Source: Planctomycetota bacterium (GTDB lineage Bacteria; Planctomycetota; Phycisphaerae; WQYP01). From it: a DNA stretch of 5,427 nt. Positions 1 to 5,427 of the stretch are shown piece after piece. The stretch lies in contig JAJYZY010000153.1 in NCBI GenBank assembly GCA_021799715.1, forward strand, positions 1-5,427, in the 5' to 3' direction. Made by a program: the position numbers and the translations under genes. The stretch's first letter is position 1. The number at the start of each line of letters is the position of its first letter. The notes below the pieces were generated by a model, which saw nothing but the letters and a program-made list of their open reading frames with translations, was not told the origin of the DNA and searched no databases.

Positions 1-685
1 AATCTTCCGGTTCCAGACCCAGTTGCACTTCGATATTGCGGGATGAAACCAGTTGCAGCAGTGGGCCGCCGGGCAAAATAATTTGTCCCGGTCCTGAAAG
101 GATTTTGGACACCACGCCACTGGCGGGGGCTTTTATCAAACGCGGTCCGCCGATTCCCAGAGCTTGGAGATTGGTCAAGTTCAGTTGGGCCAGTTGCAAC
201 GCCTGTTGCGCGGAAAGCAAACTTTGGCGCGTGGCCAGATGCAGGACAAATTTCTGTTTTACTTCGGCCAGTTGCTCCCGCGCCGCAAAGGCGGAGCTTT
301 TTGCTTGTGCCAGGGTCAGCAGTTCCGAATTGGTTGATTCCAGTTGCAGCAAAGGCTCATGTTTGCGCACATGCTGGCCGCCGGAAACTAAAATACGCAG
401 CACTTGGGCCTTGAAGGGAACGGCGACGTTGCGTATGGAGCTGGCGCGTGCCACAACCGTGCCGTACGCCACGACCGATGCGGATATGCTCTTCCTGCGA
501 ATCGGTACGGTTTTGACGTATGCAACAACGTTCCGCTCCGCGCGCTTCGAAGCAGGTGTTGCGGGCGTGCTGGTGCCGGAGGCGGCCGTAGCCATCGCTG
601 CGTGCTGTCGCCACGTGATCATGCCGAATCCCACCGCGAACAAGGTAAGCAGTATGGTAAATAGCAGAGTAATGGATTTATTCAT
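1..685 (-). CDS. RND/HlyD-family periplasmic adaptor (membrane fusion protein), 3' end outside window
   Basis: Periplasmic adaptor that would link an inner-membrane RND pump to the outer-membrane channel encoded just upstream. The 228 visible residues begin MNKSITLLF and contain one hydrophobic segment (about residues 5-24) that can serve as signal or membrane anchor; there is no lipobox. A low-complexity Ala/Thr/Ser/Pro linker follows (about 30-47). The first half of a lipoyl-like domain lies at about 85-117 (VSGGQHVRKHEPLLQLES), an alpha-helical hairpin rich in Gln, Leu and Ala at about 118-178, and the second lipoyl half at about 182-214 (IKAPASGVV, then GGPLLQLV). The beta-barrel domain is just starting (IEVQLGLEPED) when the window ends. 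The ATG at 685 overlaps the TGA of the channel gene as ATGA, and GGAGA lies 9 bases upstream. I see neither an N-terminal His-rich stretch (as in many CzcB) nor an obvious Met metal site (as in CusB), so the substrate stays open. Family assignment is confident; metal specificity comes from context. Confidence 0.9.
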   Translation of the reverse strand, partial: MNKSITLLFTILLTLFAVGFGMITWRQHAAMATAASGTSTPATPASKRAERNVVAYVKTVPIRRKSISASVVAYGTVVARASSIRNVAVPFKAQVLRILVSGGQHVRKHEPLLQLESTNSELLTLAQAKSSAFAAREQLAEVKQKFVLHLATRQSLLSAQQALQLAQLNLTNLQALGIGGPRLIKAPASGVVSKILSGPGQIILPGGPLLQLVSSRNIEVQLGLEPED

Positions 686-2199
686 GGTTGTGATTCTCCA
701 TGTCGGGAATGGCGGGAGGACGGACTTATTTCCGGCACATACGTTCCGGCGGCCAACGCCAGGGCGATGCGGTTGCGCTCCAATTGATTCTTAAGCCGGA
801 TCAGGTTGATGCGTTTCTCAATCAGTTGATCCACCTCAGCGTAATAGCTGACAATGTCCACATTGCCGAATTTCAACGCCTGCTGATAGGTTTGCACCAA
901 TTTGGCCAGGCTTTCCACCGCTGCTTCGCTGGCGGAGATTTGCGCCGCCAGGGCGTGGATATCCGAATAGGCCAAGGCGACGGCGGAACGGGCCTCAAAT
1001 TCTCTGGCAATGTAGGTGTCGTAGAGCAATTTGCGCGTGGCCCGCTGAATGGCGATGTTTCCCTGATTGCGATCGAAAATGGGCAGGTCAATGTTTACGC
1101 CGAATCCGGTGGTGTGCACGTTTGTGGTATCGCTGGCTTGTTGAAAGCCCAGGGTTAAGCGCGGAAATTGCCGCAGCACGGCGGCCCGCAGCGCTTCTTC
1201 CTGACTTTCATAACCCAGCTTCAATGCCACAAGGTCCAGCCGCAGTCGCGGCAAATCTTTTAAAACAACACTCCGCGGAGGCAGCGTGATCCGGCTGGGA
1301 AACCGAATGGTTTTGCTTAGGTGAATCGGCGCGTTGATGGGCAGGCCCATTATCAAACGCAGTCGAATGAGGTTTTCATCGCGCTTTTGTGCCAGCGACT
1401 GCACCAATGCCCCGGCCTGCTGACTGGCGGCGCGAGCGGCGCTTAAATCAAGAATGGTGCTAAGACCTGCATCATACGCTTGCTGCACGATTTTTTCATT
1501 GGCCTGCAATTCCTGTTGTGCGCGACGAGCCTGATGCAATTGCGCGGACGTGGCCGCCAGATCATAAACCGCCAGTCGGGCGGCCTGGGCGGTTTGCCAT
1601 TCCCGCCAGGCCACTTCAAGGTCCACCTGTCCGCGATGATATTTTGCCGACGCCACGCGGGCATCATGGTCAATGAGGCGTGTAATATCCCAATTTACAC
1701 CCAGCCCATAACCGGTAAACGTACCGGTGCGATACCCGCCGGTGACAAAGGCGGTGGATTCGGATACTTGTGGATTGGGCAGTATTCCAGCCTCGAAAAG
1801 CTGTGCCGCCGCCTCTCCGCGCTGGTCTCGCGCCACGCGCAGCGACGGATTTAATAGCACGGCAATCACCGCGGCTTCATTGGCGGTTAGTCCGCCGTCC
1901 GGGCGCATCGGCAGCGGCGGCAGACCGATGCCATGAATGTGTTGTGCGGAAATGCGTAACTGCTTCCAGATCGGGATTTGCAATGCCCGCCGCACCCGTG
2001 CCTGCGTCAGTGGCATGGGATGATAACTTTGGCATCCCGCCAAGATGAAAGACTCCATCATGATGGCGACGGCAATCCAGCACATCGCGCGTTGCCGCAC
2101 CGACAAAAGTGGAATTCGGAGAAATGGGTTTATTTCGCGCTGCGTCGCTGAATAATGCGTGCCCAGACGTCTAAATGTCATGTATTCCATCGCCTCCAT
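682..2199 (-). CDS. TolC-family outer-membrane efflux lipoprotein (CzcC/CusC-like)
   Basis: Outer-membrane channel subunit of a tripartite efflux pump. The 505-residue reading has a hydrophobic signal segment ending in a lipobox (LAGC, Cys56), so the mature protein is probably lipid-anchored, as in CusC and OprM. Two outer-membrane-efflux repeats follow, at about 104-290 and 315-485, each with long amphipathic helices rich in Ala, Gln and Arg. Typical family sites are NPSLRVARDQ (117-126), LPNPQVSES (140-148) and, in the second repeat, LPIFDRNQGNIA (372-383); the last resembles the signature of the metal-efflux CzcC branch. The start is uncertain. ATG at 2199 gives an unusually long stretch before the signal peptide; ATG at 2181 has GGAGG 11 bases upstream; GTG at 2100 would leave a classic 22-residue lipoprotein signal (RQRAMCW...LAGC) but lacks a clear ribosome site. 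It overlaps the kinase gene by 29 bases (11 with the 2181 start) and the adaptor gene by 4, so it belongs to the same operon. Confidence 0.92.
   Translation of the reverse strand: MEAMEYMTFRRLGTHYSATQREINPFLRIPLLSVRQRAMCWIAVAIMMESFILAGCQSYHPMPLTQARVRRALQIPIWKQLRISAQHIHGIGLPPLPMRPDGGLTANEAAVIAVLLNPSLRVARDQRGEAAAQLFEAGILPNPQVSESTAFVTGGYRTGTFTGYGLGVNWDITRLIDHDARVASAKYHRGQVDLEVAWREWQTAQAARLAVYDLAATSAQLHQARRAQQELQANEKIVQQAYDAGLSTILDLSAARAASQQAGALVQSLAQKRDENLIRLRLIMGLPINAPIHLSKTIRFPSRITLPPRSVVLKDLPRLRLDLVALKLGYESQEEALRAAVLRQFPRLTLGFQQASDTTNVHTTGFGVNIDLPIFDRNQGNIAIQRATRKLLYDTYIAREFEARSAVALAYSDIHALAAQISASEAAVESLAKLVQTYQQALKFGNVDIVSYYAEVDQLIEKRINLIRLKNQLERNRIALALAAGTYVPEISPSSRHSRHGESQP
695..699 (-). 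promoter_or_regulatory. Ribosome binding site of the adaptor gene
   Basis: GGAGA on the minus strand, nine bases before the ATG at 685 and inside the end of the channel gene. It supports the start chosen for the adaptor and suggests that the adaptor can recruit ribosomes itself in addition to coupling through the ATGA overlap. Confidence 0.6.
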
Positions 2200-3670
2200 G
2201 CTTCGGAAAATTCAACGTCGCGGTGAACCATCCACCAACGGAAGATTCGACGGCCACCGAGCCGCCAATTTGCCGCATGACATTGCGCACAATGGACAAT
2301 CCCAGTCCGCTGTGCCGCCCCTGATCCGTGCGCGACATATCACCGCGCCAGAATCGTTCAAAGACCTCACCGGCCTGTTGGGCCGAAACAGCGCTGCCGG
2401 TGTTGGCGACGGTTAATTTAACAGCGTTGTCCCGGCTCTCAAGGGTCACGCGAATCGTGCCTTTCTCATTGACATAACTGACGGCATTGTCAAGCACATT
2501 GCGGATTACCATCAACAATAATTCCGGTGGCGCAACAACCGCCACCGGAGAAACATCACTTTTATCGAACGTCAGATGGCGCGAAATAATTCTCGCGGAG
2601 CACCGATTCAATTGCTGATCCAACAGTCGATCCAGGCGGCAGGGTTCCGCGGCCTGGGCCCAGGCCCCAGCTTCCAGTCGCGCCAATGTGAGAAGATTTT
2701 CTACCATTTCCTGCATCTGCACGCTGATAGCCAGCAATTGCTGTAAGGTTCGCTGATACTCATCCGGGCTTCTTGGCCGAGTTAAGGCCACTTCGGCGGC
2801 GGTGCGCAGGCCGGCCAGGGGCGTGCGCAATTCATGGGCCATATCCGCGGTGAGGGCCTTTTCGCGGATCACCGCCGCTTCCACCCGCTGCAACAACTTA
2901 TTGAGACGATCCACAATGGGCAATAGTTCGCGCGGAACAGTTTCCGTCCCGATCCGTTCTTGAAGATTTGTGCTGCCAACACCGGCAATCTGCGCGGCAA
3001 TGGTATGCACCGGACGCAATCCGCGGTGCAAAAGCCATGCGATTAGAACCGCCGAACACAGTGTCGCCAGCGTGCAGGCGACGGCCAGAGACCAGCCAAT
3101 GCTCGAAATGGTGTCATCAAGTTCATCGGTGGACCGAGCGACCGCGAGAACATAATTGTGCGGCAGATGAATGTGGTCGTGGCCGGGGTCGTGGCCGTCT
3201 CTGTGGTCCTCCTCGTGTCCGTCATGGTGTTGCTCCGGTTGATCCTCGTCGCCGTGGCCCTCGCGGAAGCGGATCACCAATTCCCTGCCATCTTGGTCAT
3301 GGGGAAGCTTCGCATCGGTAAAGTTGCCCGAAATACGCTGCGGAATCAGGAACTTCAAGCCCCGTTTACCCAGTGCCGGAGGGCGCAGGACTGGTTTTCC
3401 TGTGAGTGTCCAAATCTGATAGTAGCGGGGCGCGCCACCGCCTTTGTGGCCGGCGATGGGAGTGAAATCACTGACGATATGAAAGCCGCGATGAGGATCC
3501 CAATCCAGAGTATTTATCAGCAATGTGGCACGGGCGGTAAGCGAATCATTAAATTGCGATTCAAGCGAATGACTCAAATTCAGGTACAGCCCGATACCCA
3601 GAATTGCCAGCATCAGCGCAATGGCAATGCCGCACCAGAGCATTAATTGCAGCCGAATGGATTTCATCAT
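2171..3670 (-). CDS. Membrane sensor histidine kinase with His-rich periplasmic sensor (CusS/CopS-like)
   Basis: Sensor kinase partner of the response regulator encoded just upstream. The 499 residues show transmembrane segment 1 (about 9-30), a periplasmic domain (about 31-188), transmembrane segment 2 (about 192-214), a HAMP linker (about 215-268, RGLRPVHTI), a dimerisation/phosphoacceptor helix with H-box AHELRTPLAGL (His279) and an ATPase domain. The ATPase domain has an N-box NVLDNAVSYV (391-400), a divergent G1 box (ANTGSAVS, Asn in place of the usual Asp, as I recall for CusS-type kinases), an F-box FERFWRG (437-443) and a G2 box GLGLSIV (455-461). All residues needed for autophosphorylation look present. 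The unusual part is an acid/histidine-rich stretch at 137-171 with ten His and twelve Asp/Glu in the periplasmic domain, well suited to binding a divalent or monovalent metal ion. The ATG at 3670 overlaps the regulator stop as ATGA, implying translational coupling; a second ATG follows immediately. The metal-sensor role is inferred from the insert and from the efflux genes downstream. Confidence 0.95.
   Translation of the reverse strand: MMKSIRLQLMLWCGIAIALMLAILGIGLYLNLSHSLESQFNDSLTARATLLINTLDWDPHRGFHIVSDFTPIAGHKGGGAPRYYQIWTLTGKPVLRPPALGKRGLKFLIPQRISGNFTDAKLPHDQDGRELVIRFREGHGDEDQPEQHHDGHEEDHRDGHDPGHDHIHLPHNYVLAVARSTDELDDTISSIGWSLAVACTLATLCSAVLIAWLLHRGLRPVHTIAAQIAGVGSTNLQERIGTETVPRELLPIVDRLNKLLQRVEAAVIREKALTADMAHELRTPLAGLRTAAEVALTRPRSPDEYQRTLQQLLAISVQMQEMVENLLTLARLEAGAWAQAAEPCRLDRLLDQQLNRCSARIISRHLTFDKSDVSPVAVVAPPELLLMVIRNVLDNAVSYVNEKGTIRVTLESRDNAVKLTVANTGSAVSAQQAGEVFERFWRGDMSRTDQGRHSGLGLSIVRNVMRQIGGSVAVESSVGGWFTATLNFPKHGGDGIHDI
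2193..2197 (-). promoter_or_regulatory. Possible ribosome binding site of the channel gene
   Basis: GGAGG on the minus strand, within the end of the kinase gene. It is too close to the ATG at 2190 and overlaps the ATG at 2199, but lies 11 bases from the ATG at 2181. It therefore favours 2181 as the true start of the channel gene, with a slightly long spacing. Confidence 0.4.
3158..3229 (-). repeat. Degenerate 12-bp-period repeat encoding H-x3 tetrads in the kinase sensor
   Basis: Seventy-two bases encode kinase residues 148-171 as six consecutive four-residue units that each begin with His (148, 152, 156, 160, 164, 168), e.g. HHDG, HEED, HRDG, HDPG. At the DNA level the best-preserved copies are on the plus strand: GGTCGTGGCCG at 3175-3185 and again, identical over 11 bases, at 3187-3197. 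The other units have diverged. Because the unit is a multiple of three, gain or loss of copies would keep the kinase in frame. Confidence 0.7.
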
Positions 3671-4341
3671 TCACACGGCCCCAGCATGTACCCTTGGCCG
3701 CGCCGCGTGTGAATCAGCCGCTGGGTTGATCCGGATTCGATTTTTTTTCTTAGCAGGCTTACAAAAACATCCACGACATTGCTCTCCGGCGGCGCATCAT
3801 CACAGTGCACATGCTCCCAGATTTCACCGCGTGAAACAACTTCCCCCCGCCGCATGGCCAGATATTCCAGTATGGCGTATTCACGCGCGCTTAATTCTAT
3901 TTCCCGGCCACCGCAAAATACGCGGCGGGCATTGAGGTCGATTTCCAGCATTCCGATCGTCATCCGGGATGATGTCACTTTATACCGTCGCCGGGTCAAT
4001 GCCCGGACCCGGGCCAGCAGCTCCGAAAGCGCAAAGGGCTTGGTGAGATAATCATCCGCTCCCGCATCCAACCCTTTTACCCGGTCGTCGACGGTATCCC
4101 GCGCGGTGAGGATCAGAACGGCGGGACGGGCCTTCATGCGTTGCATTGCCTGAAGAACCTGAAAGCCATCTACTCCCGGCATCATCAAATCCAATATCAC
4201 AACATCAATATGGCCGCTTTGCAGATGCCATAATGCCAGTCGTCCATCGCCGGCTTCGTTGACCACATACGTCTGTTCGCGCAAAGCCTGAACAATGGAT
4301 TCCCGCAACGTCTTAAAATCTTCAACCACCAGTACCCGCAT
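3667..4341 (-). CDS. OmpR-family response regulator (CusR/CopR-like)
   Basis: DNA-binding response regulator of 224 residues, a normal length for the OmpR/PhoB class. The receiver domain (1-115) has the acidic pair Glu7-Asp8, phosphoacceptor Asp51 in VVILDLMMPGVDG, switch Thr79 in LILTARD, GLDAGADDYLTKPF with Lys101, and thus all catalytic residues. The C-terminal winged helix (about 128-222) shows ELSAREYAILEYLAMRRGEVVSR-type features split around LSAREYAILEYL, a recognition-helix region around SNVVDVFVSLLRKKI and the terminal hairpin TRRGQGYML. I chose the ATG at 4341, giving the family-typical beginning MRVLVVED; a start at 4446 would add 35 unrelated residues and run through the likely promoter. 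The ribosome site is weak (GGAA 13 bases upstream). It is first in the operon and overlaps the kinase gene by 4 bases (ATGA). It probably activates its own operon through the repeats just upstream. Resemblance to CusR/CopR-type metal regulators is by motif and context; the exact family member cannot be fixed from sequence alone. Confidence 0.95.
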   Translation of the reverse strand: MRVLVVEDFKTLRESIVQALREQTYVVNEAGDGRLALWHLQSGHIDVVILDLMMPGVDGFQVLQAMQRMKARPAVLILTARDTVDDRVKGLDAGADDYLTKPFALSELLARVRALTRRRYKVTSSRMTIGMLEIDLNARRVFCGGREIELSAREYAILEYLAMRRGEVVSRGEIWEHVHCDDAPPESNVVDVFVSLLRKKIESGSTQRLIHTRRGQGYMLGPCE

Positions 4342-4360
4342 AAGCGTAACACCGTTCCAG

Positions 4361-4386
4361 CAACCGGCATGATCAACCGCCGGTTG
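4361..4386. promoter_or_regulatory. Perfect 8-bp inverted repeat in the regulator leader
   Basis: CAACCGGC (4361-4368) and its exact reverse complement GCCGGTTG (4379-4386) are separated by ten bases. It lies between the putative -10 and the regulator start codon, about where transcription would begin or just after. It could be an operator for a second regulator or a 5'-leader hairpin (eight pairs, ten-base loop, no U-tract, so not an intrinsic terminator). The related sequence ATCAACCG occurs inside it (4372-4379) and again at 4446-4453. Confidence 0.45.
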
Positions 4387-4390
4387 TCCC

Positions 4391-4396
4391 AGTATA
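4391..4396 (-). promoter_or_regulatory. Putative -10 element of the regulator operon
   Basis: TATACT on the minus strand, about 50 bases before the regulator ATG, matching five of six bases of the sigma-70 consensus. The position 17 bases upstream reads ATTTTC, which is not a good -35, so the promoter would be weak on its own and likely depends on an activator bound to the direct repeats that cover this position. Prediction only. Confidence 0.45.
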
Positions 4397-4402
4397 TCCG
4401 CT

Positions 4403-4422
4403 GAATATGAAGGGAAAATGAA
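4403..4422 (-). promoter_or_regulatory. Putative response-regulator binding site (11-bp-period direct repeat)
   Basis: On the minus strand TTCATTTTC (4422-4414), two bases, then TTCATATTC (4411-4403): 8 of 9 bases match and the period is 11 bp, one helical turn. Head-to-tail half-sites with this period, placed over the -35 region, are the usual binding arrangement of OmpR/PhoB-class regulators such as the one encoded directly downstream. This fits positive autoregulation. The repeat is short and AT-rich, so chance similarity is possible. Confidence 0.45.
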
Positions 4423-4761
4423 AATCGACGTTCCAAAAATATTCAATCAACCGGAACTGCTTGTTTCGGGATTCAAACCATCAATTTCCACCAGCGCGCG
4501 AGCATGGCCTGGCACGCACCGGCATGTCCAAACCTCGGATTGTCAGGGGCCGCCGCTGCACCGGGGTAAATATGGCGGGCCATCCTGCTTGGCCACGCGC
4601 CGGTTTACGAAGGCGTCATTTACGTCAATTCAGGACTGTCAAACATTTGTGCGTTGGAAACGATTCGTGTTTTCCTTTGTCACCCGAACCAGAGAGCAGC
4701 GGGTTTCCACCGCCTGGCTGCACGATTCCGGCGGAATTGTTTTTGCGCCGGCCCTTGGTTT

Positions 4762-5427
4762 TCATGCGCAGGCGGCGGTAAGCATCGGCTTTCTGGCCTG
4801 CAGGCGAATCCCGGTAACATATTCATGCAGCCAGTGCCGGCCGGTGAGATGGGGTAGCGACGCGGTTGTGGCTGCAACTTGTACACGGTGACTGGGATTG
4901 GGAACCGCAGAATCCCAGAATCGTTCCACATGGGAACTGTTTTGGGATTCCGTGATTTCACAGCGGTCGAAGCCCGTTGAATTCAGCAGTTTGCGATAGC
5001 TTGACAGCTCAATAGCCCCCGCGAGGCCGAAGGTAAATGCGGCAATGGAGTCGGCAATTTCGGGAGGCAATAATTTGCGGATGGCAATGTCATGGATGAG
5101 AATTCTGCCGCCGGGGGACAGCACGCGGAACATTTCGCGGAACACGGCCATTTTCCCGGAACTGGAACAAAACACGCCGGCGCTGATGATCCAATCCGCC
5201 AGCCCCGGCGGCAATGGGACGCTATCGACCCGGCATAGATAAAATTCGATATTTTTAACGCCGGCTTCCGCGGCATTGCGCCGCGCCGCATTGATGACAT
5301 CGGGTGAACTGTCAATCCCCACCAGCCGCCCGCGCGGCCCGACAATCTTGGCTAACTCAATGGCTTGCAGCCCATCGCCGCAGCCGATTTCCACAATTGT
5401 TTCCCCACCCGTCAGGGTGTGTTTTAC
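4762..5427 (-). CDS. Class I SAM-dependent methyltransferase, ArsM/UbiE-like, 5' end outside window
   Basis: S-adenosylmethionine-dependent methyltransferase with a Rossmann-like fold, probably cytoplasmic. The 221 visible codons start inside the protein with no stop before the window edge. A GTG at 5394 is unlikely as start because the first beta strand (GGETIVEIGCGDG) begins before it. Counting from the edge, motif I is VEIGCGDG (12-19), the ribose-binding acid is Asp39 in VGIDSSPDVI, a further acidic residue is Asp68 (CRVDSVPLP), and the later strands include FREMFRVLSPGGRILIHD (96-113). Overall layout (KIVGPRGRLVGID, AARRNAAEAGVKNIEF, GPL-like LLPPEI, GLAGAIELSSYRKLL) resembles arsenite methyltransferases, but the cysteines expected in their N-C-V and C-x-G-G-A segments are not there: the matching positions read SAGVFC and FGLAGA. 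The C-terminal 40 or so residues are not recognised. The substrate is therefore unknown. It is separated from the efflux operon by 420 bases, so it is likely a separate transcript. Confidence 0.85.
   Translation of the reverse strand, partial: VKHTLTGGETIVEIGCGDGLQAIELAKIVGPRGRLVGIDSSPDVINAARRNAAEAGVKNIEFYLCRVDSVPLPPGLADWIISAGVFCSSSGKMAVFREMFRVLSPGGRILIHDIAIRKLLPPEIADSIAAFTFGLAGAIELSSYRKLLNSTGFDRCEITESQNSSHVERFWDSAVPNPSHRVQVAATTASLPHLTGRHWLHEYVTGIRLQARKPMLTAACA

Larger units (their letters stand above)
4342..4761. other. Intergenic region between methyltransferase gene and efflux operon
   Basis: About 420 bases with no convincing gene. The part near the regulator gene (4361-4422) holds the promoter-like and repeat elements listed separately. 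The remainder (about 4423-4761) contains short ORFs on both strands whose translations look like random sequence, a small odd-length palindrome at 4725-4737, and an isolated TTGACA (minus strand, 4637-4642) with no matching -10. I see no tRNA, no mobile-element ends and no clear terminator for the methyltransferase gene. Confidence 0.6.

Noticed and set aside
36..794. 252-codon open frame on the plus strand
   Set aside because: It lies antisense to the adaptor gene and the end of the channel gene. Its translation is rich in Cys, Arg and Ser without domain features, while the minus strand gives a coherent adaptor with lipoyl halves and hairpin.
2968..3646. Plus-strand frames of 117 and 162 codons, the latter with a hydrophobic Val/Leu-rich start
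   Set aside because: The hydrophobic stretch is simply the antisense of the His/Asp-rich repeat (CAC/GAC read as GTG/GTC). The kinase on the other strand is complete and well supported.
4342..4446. 35-residue N-terminal extension of the response regulator
   Set aside because: Receiver domains of this class begin at MRVLVVED. The extension is unrelated in composition and would place the promoter-like repeats inside coding sequence.
4473..4583. 36-codon minus-strand ORF (MARHIYPG... to ...RWWKLMV) in the intergenic gap, a possible leader peptide
   Set aside because: No spaced ribosome site, and it lies upstream of the predicted promoter rather than in the leader. I recognise no family.
4637..4642. 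Perfect TTGACA -35 hexamer on the minus strand
   Set aside because: Bases 16-18 downstream do not resemble TATAAT (ATGACG, AATGAC), and it is about 300 bases from the regulator gene; likely chance.
4725..4745. Small palindrome ATTCCG-g-CGGAAT followed by TTGTTTTTG on the plus strand, terminator-like
   Set aside because: The stem is only five to six pairs with a three-base loop, and no plus-strand gene precedes it. On the minus strand, where the methyltransferase transcript ends, no U-tract follows the stem.
4418..4891. 157-codon plus-strand frame spanning the intergenic gap and the methyltransferase 3' end
   Set aside because: No recognisable motif, no ribosome site, composition like random translation, and a third of it is antisense to the methyltransferase gene.

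Overview
The window looks like a piece of chromosome from a diderm (Gram-negative-type) bacterium. It encodes an outer-membrane lipoprotein efflux channel and a periplasmic adaptor, and has mixed-to-moderately high GC with dense, overlapping genes. I cannot name the lineage: Shine-Dalgarno signals are weak to moderate, and the proteins belong to families spread widely across Proteobacteria, Planctomycetota, Verrucomicrobiota and Acidobacteriota. All supported genes lie on the minus strand, so the biological reading order runs from high to low coordinates.

At 5427-4762 is the C-terminal part of a class I SAM-dependent methyltransferase of the UbiE/arsenite-methyltransferase type; its N-terminus is outside the window. 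Next comes a roughly 420-base non-coding gap (4761-4342). Close to the following operon this gap holds a credible control region: a TATACT -10-like hexamer, an 11-bp-period direct repeat of the kind bound by OmpR/PhoB-family regulators, and a perfect 8-bp inverted repeat.

From 4341 down to 1 is a tightly packed four-gene operon: OmpR-family response regulator (4341-3667), membrane sensor histidine kinase (3670-2171), TolC/CzcC-type outer-membrane lipoprotein (2199-682) and an RND/HlyD-type periplasmic adaptor that runs off the window (685-1). Two junctions are 4-base ATGA stop/start overlaps, and the kinase/channel junction overlaps by 29 bases (11 with an alternative start), so translation is probably coupled throughout.

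The parsimonious reading is a self-regulated metal-efflux system of the Cus/Czc type. A periplasmic signal is sensed by the kinase and relayed to the regulator, which activates its own operon encoding a tripartite pump; the inner-membrane RND pump would be expected just beyond position 1. The most distinctive element is in the kinase sensor domain: a histidine/acid-rich insert in which six histidines fall exactly every fourth residue, encoded by a degenerate 12-bp-period DNA repeat. This suggests direct metal binding by the sensor and a route for its length to vary. The metal is not determined by the sequence.
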